From JBHEPS01 sp046261635 (GTDB taxonomy: Bacteria; Acidobacteriota; Thermoanaerobaculia; Gp7-AA8), in contig JBHEOL010000256.1 of NCBI GenBank assembly GCA_046261635.1, positions 1 through 7,362 of the forward strand: a stretch of DNA of 7,362 nucleotides, in the 5' to 3' direction. Shown in pieces: positions 1 to 4,887 of the stretch; position 1 is the first letter of the stretch; each line of letters begins with the position of its first letter. Position numbers and translations under genes: made by a program. The notes under the pieces are model-generated. The model was not told where the DNA came from. It did no database searches and saw only the letters and a list, made by a program, of their open reading frames with translations.

Positions 1-670
1 CACCGCCGCAGACATCGACGAGGACCCCGACGTCGAGATCCTCGATCCCTCTGCGCACATCTGCACCCTCTCCAAGGAGGGAAACCTCAAGATGGAGCTT
101 CGTCTCCGTCAGGGTCGCGGCTATGTGGTCGCCGACAAGAATGCGGATCCCGACCTGCCGCTCGGATACATCCCGGTCGATTCGATCCACTCGCCTGTCC
201 GGCGAGTCAACTATCGGATCGAGGGCGCCCGCGTGGGCCAGATGACCGACTACGACCGCCTCGTCCTCGAGGTCTGGACCAACGGAGCTGCCACCCCGCA
301 GGAAGCCCTCGGCAGCGCCTCGCAGCTCATCGGCGAGCATCTTTCGATCTTCAGCGCTTTCCAGACCGTCGCTCACGAGGAAGAGGTTCGCGAGCAGCAG
401 GAAACCGACCCGCGCGTCGCGGAACTGCTCTCGAAGCCGATCGAGGAGCTCGACCTGTCCGTCCGCTCCGCGAACTGCCTCAAGAACGCCAACATTCGTA
501 CGCTCGGCGATCTGGTTCAGCGCACCGAACGCGAGATGCTCGCGACCAAGAACTTCGGTCGCAAGTCGCTCGACGAGATCAAGGACGTACTCACGAGCTA
601 CAACCTGTCCTTCGGCATGGGGAGTCGCGCCGGAGAAAAGCGGGCCGAGGCAGCTCACGCCGCCGAGTGA
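1..670 (+). CDS. rpoA: DNA-directed RNA polymerase subunit alpha, 3' part (5' end outside window)
   Basis: This is the alpha subunit of RNA polymerase, which dimerises to nucleate assembly of the core enzyme and contacts UP elements and activators through its C-terminal domain. The frame is open from base 2, so the first ATG in it (92) is internal and not the start. About 222 residues are visible. They begin with TAADIDEDPDVEI, which aligns with the middle of the alpha N-terminal domain (E. coli TAADITHDGDVEI), and continue through RQGRGYV and the end of that domain. After a short acidic linker comes the C-terminal helix-hairpin-helix domain (visible residues about 140-206), with the DNA-binding VRSANCLK motif whose Arg corresponds to E. 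coli R265, then GDLVQRTE and GRKSLDEIKDVL. The protein ends with a short Ala/Glu-rich tail. rplQ follows 99 bases downstream, the usual order in the alpha operon. Identification is essentially certain. Confidence 0.98.
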   Translation, partial: TAADIDEDPDVEILDPSAHICTLSKEGNLKMELRLRQGRGYVVADKNADPDLPLGYIPVDSIHSPVRRVNYRIEGARVGQMTDYDRLVLEVWTNGAATPQEALGSASQLIGEHLSIFSAFQTVAHEEEVREQQETDPRVAELLSKPIEELDLSVRSANCLKNANIRTLGDLVQRTEREMLATKNFGRKSLDEIKDVLTSYNLSFGMGSRAGEKRAEAAHAAE

Positions 671-677
671 TTTCTCT

Positions 678-720
678 CGCGGGCGCGTACGCCACAACGG
701 CGGACGCGCCCGCGTGTTTT
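678..720 (+). terminator. Strong hairpin in the rpoA-rplQ gap; possible attenuator or partial terminator
   Basis: Eight bases after the rpoA stop there is a perfect 11-bp inverted repeat, CGCGGGCGCGT (678-688) and ACGCGCCCGCG (704-714). Inside its 15-base loop is a second 4-bp stem, CGCC (690-693) with GGCG (699-702). The hairpin is followed directly by TGTTTT (715-720). This has the shape of an intrinsic terminator with a short, interrupted U-tract. rplQ is normally co-transcribed with rpoA and I see no good promoter between the hairpin and rplQ. Partial termination, mRNA-end protection or processing therefore seems more likely than a full stop. The structure is seen in the sequence; the function is inferred. 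Confidence 0.5.
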
Positions 721-769
721 CATCCGTAGGTTCACGGCAGAAGCATTTCAGCACTGAGAAAGGCTCACC

Positions 770-1372
770 ATGAGACACGCCATGTCCTATCGTAAGCTCG
801 GCAAAACCTCGAGCCATCGAGCCGCGATGTTCCGGAATCAGCTCGCCTCGATCATCGAGCACGAGCGCATCGTGACCACGCTGCCGAAAGCCAAAGAGCT
901 TCGTCCCATCATCGAGAAACTCGTCACCCTGAGCCGCGAAGACTCGGTTCACAACCGGCGCCAGGCTGCCCGCCAGGTCCTGGACGCCGCCATGGTGCAG
1001 AAGCTGTTCACCACCGTCGCGCCGCGGTTCACGGACCGTCCGGGTGGCTACACCCGCATCGTCAAGCTTGGACCCCGTCGCGGCGACGGAACCGAAATGG
1101 CGATTCTCGAGTTCATCGATTACGAGCTCGGCAGCGCCCCTTCCTCCACTCCCTCCAAGGGAGAAGCCAAAGCCACCCGGAAGGCGAAGAAGTCCGCCGA
1201 GTCCGAGGACAAAGAGGAAGTTGCCGAGAAAAAGCCGAAGAAAACAGCCGCGAAGAAGTCCGCTCCCGCCAAGGGTGGCGCGAAGAAGGCCGCGGCCGGG
1301 AAGAAGCCCGCGACCTCGAAGAAGGCTGCTCCCAAAAAGGGTGCGACCCGGGGCGCCAAAAAAGGCTCCTGA
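770..1372 (+). CDS. rplQ: 50S ribosomal protein L17 with long Lys/Ala-rich C-terminal tail
   Basis: L17 is a large-subunit ribosomal protein that binds 23S rRNA near the exit of the peptide tunnel. Residues 1-120 are a normal L17 core: it opens with MRH and KLGKTSSHR, continues with AMFRNQLASIIEHERI and TTLPKAKELRP, and carries the signature PGGYTRIVKLGPRRGD near residues 91-106. The start at 770 is supported by a GAGAAAGG ribosome-binding site (756-763) and by the conserved MRH opening; a second ATG at 782 lacks a site. The total of 200 residues is much longer than the E. coli protein (127). The extra residues 121-200 (about 1130-1369) are low-complexity, with 23 Lys and 19 Ala in 80, repeating AKK-type units like histone H1 or AlgP tails, with one acidic patch (ESEDKEEVAE). 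Tail function is unknown; extra rRNA contacts are an inference. Confidence 0.97.
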   Translation: MRHAMSYRKLGKTSSHRAAMFRNQLASIIEHERIVTTLPKAKELRPIIEKLVTLSREDSVHNRRQAARQVLDAAMVQKLFTTVAPRFTDRPGGYTRIVKLGPRRGDGTEMAILEFIDYELGSAPSSTPSKGEAKATRKAKKSAESEDKEEVAEKKPKKTAAKKSAPAKGGAKKAAAGKKPATSKKAAPKKGATRGAKKGS

Positions 1373-1394
1373 GCCCTTTTGGTCTGCGGTTCCC

Positions 1395-1423
1395 AAGGCC
1401 CGCCCATCGGCGGGCCTTTTTTT
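1395..1423 (+). terminator. Intrinsic terminator of the rpoA-rplQ operon
   Basis: A perfect GC-rich stem GGCCCGCC (1397-1404) pairs with GGCGGGCC (1409-1416) across the 4-base loop CATC. Two further A-T pairs (1395-1396 with 1417-1418) extend it, and it runs into seven Ts (1417-1423). It lies 23 bases after the rplQ stop and is a textbook Rho-independent terminator for rplQ. A weaker inverted repeat, GGCT/AGCC flanked by A- and T-runs (about 1356-1382), overlaps the rplQ stop codon just upstream and may be part of the same termination region. Confidence 0.93.
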
Positions 1424-1447
1424 GCCCATCATTCCAAGGGGCGATCT

Positions 1448-1462
1448 CACCCGACACGGGTG
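1448..1462. repeat. Short inverted repeat upstream of fhs
   Basis: CACCCG (1448-1453) and CGGGTG (1457-1462) form a perfect 6-bp dyad around ACA, between the rplQ terminator and fhs. It could be a small hairpin or a protein-binding site. No sigma-70-like promoter can be placed confidently next to it, and dyads this short are common in GC-rich DNA. Confidence 0.3.
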
Positions 1463-1465
1463 GCC

Positions 1466-1540
1466 ATGATCACCATCTGGAGCGGCGGCTCGATGGGATA
1501 TTCGAGGTGGCGGGCCCGCCCTCGACGGCGGACCGCGTGA
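1466..1540 (+). CDS. Possible 24-codon leader ORF before fhs (doubtful)
   Basis: An ATG at 1466 opens a 24-codon frame ending in TGA at 1538-1540. Its stop overlaps the GTGAGG sequence that serves as the fhs ribosome-binding site, and it is in the same frame as fhs. The product would begin MITIWSGGSMGY and end in an Arg-rich stretch. It resembles no family I know. The only candidate ribosome-binding site is GGGTGG just two bases before the ATG, which is too close. It could be a leader peptide giving translational coupling, but chance is the simpler explanation. Confidence 0.13.
   Translation: MITIWSGGSMGYSRWRARPRRRTA
1509..1520. repeat. Perfect 12-bp palindrome in the fhs leader
   Basis: GGCGGGCCCGCC reads the same on both strands and ends 29 bases before the fhs start codon. 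It could be an operator half-site pair. It also contains both arms of the rplQ terminator stem (GGCGGGCC and GGCCCGCC), so the resemblance may simply reflect shared GC-rich hairpin sequence. Function is unknown. Confidence 0.3.
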
Positions 1541-1549
1541 GGCCCTGGA

Positions 1550-3208
1550 ATGACACTCCATCGCGAGTCCCTTCTTCCCATCCGCGAAGTCGCAGCAAAG
1601 CTCGGCATTCCGGATGAGCTTCTCCATCCCTACGGCCGGTGGAGCGCGAAAATCGACCTCGAGCTGTTCGAGGATCTGGCTGAACAGCCCCGCGGGAAGA
1701 TGATTCTCGTCACGGCGATGACGCCTACGAGCACGGGAGAGGGGAAGACGGTCACGTCGATCGGGCTCGCTCAGGCGCTCGAGCGCCTTGGGCACAGCTC
1801 GGTGGCGACGCTCCGGGAGCCCTCGCTCGGCCCCGTGTTCGGTGTCAAGGGAGGAGCGACCGGCGCGGGACGCTCGCAGCTCGAGCCATCCCAGCAGATC
1901 AACCTCCACTTCAACGGTGATATCCACGCCATCACGGCCGCCCACAACCTGCTGGCGGCGATGGTCGATGCGCACCTGTTCCACGGAAACGAGCTCGAGA
2001 TCGTGGCGGAAACGGTGCTCTGGCCCCGGGCGATGGACATGAACGACCGGGCGCTGCGGCAGATCGTGATCGGCCTCGGCGGGCGACTGAATGGGGTGCC
2101 GCGGGAGACTGGGTTCGTCATCACGGCAGCATCCGAGATCATGGCGATTCTCGCTCTGGCGAGCTCGCGGGAGGATCTGCGCCGGCGCCTGTCGGAGATC
2201 GTGGTCGGTTTCACGCGGTCGGGACAGCCGGTGAGGGCGGAAGAGCTCAAGAGCGTCGGGGCCATGATGGTTCTGCTGCACGAGGCCCTGATGCCGAACC
2301 TGGTTCAGACGACCGAGGGGACGCCGTCGCTGGTTCATGCGGGTCCCTTCGCAAACATCGCCCACGGAACCTCCAGCGTCATATCCCAGCAGATGGCGTT
2401 GAGGATGGCGGACTTCGTGGTCAACGAGACCGGCTTTGCGTCGGACCTGGGGGCCGAGAAATACTTCGACATCGTCTCCCCCTCGTGTGGGATCAAGCCG
2501 TCGGCCGCAGTCCTGGTGGCCACCGTGAAAGCGTTGAGGGCCCATGGCTCCGACGCGGGTGCGATTCCGATCGAAAGCAGCGAAGCTCTGATCGCCGGGT
2601 TCGCCAATCTGGGACGTCATCTCGACAATGTGAGGAAATTCGGAGTGCCGGTGATCGTGTCGGTGAACCGGTTCACGACCGACAGCGAAGCGGACGTCCA
2701 GACGGTCGTCGATTTCTGCGAGGCGAGCGGTGCCGAAGTCGCGGTGACCGAGTTCTTCGCCGAGGGTGGAGCTGGCGGGACGGATCTGGCGGAGAAGGTC
2801 GTACGGGCCGCGCGGGCATGCGATCTCTCGAAGGTCGGACCGATCTACGCTCGTGACTGGCCGTATGAGACCAAGCTGCGGACGCTCGCACGGGAAATCT
2901 ACGGGGCGAAGGACGTCGTCATCGAGCCCGCGGCGCGAAAGAAGCTCAAGGAGTACACCTCGCTCGGTTACACGAACCTGCCGGTTTGTGTCGCGAAGAC
3001 GCAGTCCTCCCTGTCGGACGACCCGAAACTGCTGGGCGCTCCGTCGGGCTGGACGCTTCGAATCAGCGACGCGCGGCTAGCCGCCGGGGCGGGCTTCGTC
3101 GTCATGACCGCCGGGAACATGATGCTGATGCCTGGGCTTCCGAGGCGGCCGCAGGCGGTCGAAATGGATCTCGTGGACGAGACCGCCGAGATCGTCGGAA
3201 TGCGTTAG
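1550..3208 (+). CDS. fhs: Formate-tetrahydrofolate ligase (10-formyl-THF synthetase)
   Basis: This cytoplasmic enzyme makes 10-formyltetrahydrofolate from formate, tetrahydrofolate and ATP, feeding the one-carbon pool for purines, formyl-Met-tRNA and serine; in acetogens it also serves the Wood-Ljungdahl pathway. The 552 residues match the family's usual length of about 555-560. Visible marks are the nucleotide-binding loop TPTSTGEGKT (58-67), REPSLGPVFGVKGGATGAG (89-107), FNGDIHAITAAHNLL (121-135), the SPSCGIKPSAAVLVAT stretch (310-325), VPVIVSVNRFTTD (366-378), LPVCVAKTQSSLSDDPKLLG (477-496) and the C-terminal MPGLPRRP (527-534). The ATG at 1550 has GTGAGG seven bases upstream (1537-1542) and the expected N-terminus. 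It is monocistronic by position: it follows the rplQ terminator and meets the opposing hydrolase gene 21 bases past its stop. Nothing appears broken or truncated. No THF- or ZTP-riboswitch-like leader was recognised. Confidence 0.97.
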   Translation: MTLHRESLLPIREVAAKLGIPDELLHPYGRWSAKIDLELFEDLAEQPRGKMILVTAMTPTSTGEGKTVTSIGLAQALERLGHSSVATLREPSLGPVFGVKGGATGAGRSQLEPSQQINLHFNGDIHAITAAHNLLAAMVDAHLFHGNELEIVAETVLWPRAMDMNDRALRQIVIGLGGRLNGVPRETGFVITAASEIMAILALASSREDLRRRLSEIVVGFTRSGQPVRAEELKSVGAMMVLLHEALMPNLVQTTEGTPSLVHAGPFANIAHGTSSVISQQMALRMADFVVNETGFASDLGAEKYFDIVSPSCGIKPSAAVLVATVKALRAHGSDAGAIPIESSEALIAGFANLGRHLDNVRKFGVPVIVSVNRFTTDSEADVQTVVDFCEASGAEVAVTEFFAEGGAGGTDLAEKVVRAARACDLSKVGPIYARDWPYETKLRTLAREIYGAKDVVIEPAARKKLKEYTSLGYTNLPVCVAKTQSSLSDDPKLLGAPSGWTLRISDARLAAGAGFVVMTAGNMMLMPGLPRRPQAVEMDLVDETAEIVGMR

Positions 3209-3229
3209 GTTCCCCGGGAGCCGCCCGGC

Positions 3230-3784
3230 TCACTTCACGAGCTTCGAGATGGCGCGGAACTCTTCGGTTCCCGCCTCGACGGTCATCTCGAACAGGACCA
3301 TCTCCGTGGTCGTCAGCTTCGCCCCCTCGGCCTCGAGCCGCCTGAGCGCGATCTCGCGGTTGAAGGCGGTTCGGGACGAGACGGCGTCAGCGACGATGAA
3401 CACGTCGTAGCCGGCATCGAGCAGGTCGATCGCCGTCTGCCAGATGCAGACGTGAGTCTCGATCCCGGCGAGCAGGATCTGTTTACGCCCCGCGCTGACC
3501 AGCTGATTGGCGAACTCGTCGCAAGCCTGGCCGGAAAAGCACATCTTCTGGGCCGGTTTGGTGGCGTAGGTCTGTTCGAGCGTCGTCTTCAGCTCGGCAA
3601 CCGTCTCGCCCAGCCCTTTCGGGTATTGCTCGGTCATCGCGAGCGGCACACCGAGGATGTGGCAGCCGCGGATCAGCCGCTCCACATTCCGCCGCAGAGG
3701 GTCGAATCCGTCGATGACTCCTGAGAACTTTTCCTGCACGTCGATGATCGCAAGCAATGCCTGACTGCGGTCGATTCTTCTCAT
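3230..3784 (-). CDS. Isochorismatase-family cysteine hydrolase (ISOC/YcaC-like)
   Basis: This is a 184-residue cytoplasmic hydrolase of the isochorismatase-like (cysteine hydrolase) superfamily, of normal length. The catalytic triad is visible: Asp15 in LAIIDVQ, Lys80 in AQKMCFS, and Cys113 in the family's GIETHVCIWQT motif, where the preceding residues form the non-proline cis-peptide. TEQYPKGLG (51-59) is typical of the ISOC1/ISOC2-like branch rather than of true isochorismatases, which have an additional carrier domain or enterobactin context. VADAVSSR (131-138) is also characteristic. The substrate cannot be told from sequence. The ATG at 3784-3782 overlaps the stop of the upstream dehydrogenase (ATGA) and has a strong AAGGAG site (3795-3790) five bases away inside that gene, so translation is probably coupled. 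No terminator with a T-tract follows it before fhs. Confidence 0.93.
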   Translation of the reverse strand: MRRIDRSQALLAIIDVQEKFSGVIDGFDPLRRNVERLIRGCHILGVPLAMTEQYPKGLGETVAELKTTLEQTYATKPAQKMCFSGQACDEFANQLVSAGRKQILLAGIETHVCIWQTAIDLLDAGYDVFIVADAVSSRTAFNREIALRRLEAEGAKLTTTEMVLFEMTVEAGTEEFRAISKLVK

Positions 3785-4776
3785 TCACTCTCCTTCTCGA
3801 ATTCCTCCGAGCTGCCGGCCCCGTCGCGTGGCAGGACCGGGAAACGGGGCGTGCCGCCTTCGAGGACGGCGGTGACGTCCCGGGCGACAGTCCTCGCCAT
3901 CTCGGTCCTCGCTTCCACGGTAGCGCTCCCGAGGTGTGGCAGCAGGATGACGTTGTCGAGAGAGAGCAATCTCGGCTCCACTTTCGGCTCTTCCTCATAA
4001 ACGTCGAGCGCGGCGCCTCGAATCGCACCCCTTTCGAGGGCATCGGCAAGGGCCTTCTCGTCGATGACCGGCCCGCGCGAGGTATTGACGATACAGGCAT
4101 CGCTCTTCATGAGAGCGAGGGCCTCGACGTCGATGAGGTGCCGGGTTTCGTCGGTGAGCGGCGTATGAATGGAAATGAAATCGCTGGTCCGGAGGAGGGT
4201 CTCGAGGTCGAAGCTCTCGGCCGGAAAATCGAGCTCGATGGCGGAGCGGGAGTGGTAACCGATCTCCATGCCGAAGGCCAGAGCCCGCCGGGCGACGGCG
4301 GAGCCGATGCGGCCCATTCCGACGATGCCGAGGCGCTTTCCCTGAAGCGAGCCCCCGAGTAGCAGCAGAGGATCCCAGACCCGGAACCGGCCGTCGCGAA
4401 CGAGCCGATCTCCCTCGATCAGGCGGCGGTTGATCGCGAGGAGCAGAGCCATGGTCAGGTCCGCCGTGGCATCCGTGAGGACGCCGGGCGTGTGAGTGAT
4501 CTCGATTCCGAGCTCTCGCGCCGCTTCGAGATCGATGTTGTTGACTCCGACCGCATAGTTCGCGATGACGCGAAGATTGGGGTTGGAGGAGAGGACCTTC
4601 CGAGTGAGGGGATCCGTGAGGAGCGTGATTGCCCCGTCCGCGTCGGCGAGGATCGTGATCAGCTCGTCCTCCGAACGGGATGGCTCGGTGGGATGCGAGG
4701 TGACCTCGTACCTGCGGCTGAGGATCCGGAGCGCCTCGTCGGGCAGGGCGGCGGTGATGACGACCGACTGCTTCAT
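3781..4776 (-). CDS. D-isomer 2-hydroxyacid dehydrogenase, glyoxylate/hydroxypyruvate reductase type
   Basis: This NAD(P)-dependent enzyme interconverts 2-keto and D-2-hydroxy acids; the sequence style suggests glyoxylate or hydroxypyruvate as substrate. With the start at 4776 it has 331 residues, typical of the family. Visible marks are NYAVGVNNID (73-82), HTPGVLTDATADLTMALLLA (95-114, characteristic of glyoxylate reductases), the Rossmann motif GMGRIG (153-158), NTSRGPVIDE with catalytic Arg234, DVYEEEP with catalytic Glu263, and LPHLGSAT with catalytic His281. The frame also runs back to a TTG at 4881, but those 35 residues are Arg/Pro-rich and unlike the family, while MKQSVVITAALPDEAL is a normal N-terminus. 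No good ribosome-binding site precedes 4776. The C-terminus (GAGSSEEFEKESE) carries the next gene's ribosome-binding site. NADH versus NADPH preference is not resolved here. Confidence 0.92.
   Translation of the reverse strand: MKQSVVITAALPDEALRILSRRYEVTSHPTEPSRSEDELITILADADGAITLLTDPLTRKVLSSNPNLRVIANYAVGVNNIDLEAARELGIEITHTPGVLTDATADLTMALLLAINRRLIEGDRLVRDGRFRVWDPLLLLGGSLQGKRLGIVGMGRIGSAVARRALAFGMEIGYHSRSAIELDFPAESFDLETLLRTSDFISIHTPLTDETRHLIDVEALALMKSDACIVNTSRGPVIDEKALADALERGAIRGAALDVYEEEPKVEPRLLSLDNVILLPHLGSATVEARTEMARTVARDVTAVLEGGTPRFPVLPRDGAGSSEEFEKESE
3790..3795 (-). promoter_or_regulatory. Ribosome-binding site of the isochorismatase-family gene, inside the dehydrogenase gene
   Basis: Read on the - strand, AAGGAG (within AGAAGGAGA) sits five bases before the ATG at 3784-3782. 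It encodes the last residues of the dehydrogenase (EKES). Together with the ATGA stop/start overlap at 3784-3781, it fixes the start of the hydrolase and implies translational coupling. Confidence 0.88.
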
Positions 4777-4887
4777 CGTTGGGCGGGAGTCTAAAGGAGG
4801 GACGTGAGGAAAGCGATTTCGGCCGGCGGCGCGATCATCGAGGATGCTCTCTCGGTTCCAATCTCGTCCGCGAGAAAGCAATCGGCG

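Noticed and set aside
1044..1469. A 141-codon + frame and two - strand frames (1113-1457 and 1120-1407) overlapping the rplQ tail.
   Set aside because: They are Pro/Arg/Ser-rich or Ala/Phe-rich shadow translations of the low-complexity Lys/Ala tail and cross the terminator; the L17 frame has a ribosome-binding site and a conserved core.
1424..1549. A folate-related riboswitch (THF or ZTP/pfl type) before fhs.
   Set aside because: I could not find the conserved cores of either class; only short GC-rich dyads are present.
4813..4853. A weak promoter-like pair on the - strand (TTGGAA and GATGAT, 16 bases apart) upstream of the dehydrogenase.
   Set aside because: The -10 box matches the consensus at only three positions and lacks an AT-rich context; chance is likely, so it was not annotated.
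4777..4881. A 35-residue N-terminal extension of the dehydrogenase from a TTG at 4881.
   Set aside because: The extra residues are Arg/Pro-rich and unlike the family, while the ATG at 4776 gives a standard N-terminus; no ribosome-binding site favours the TTG.
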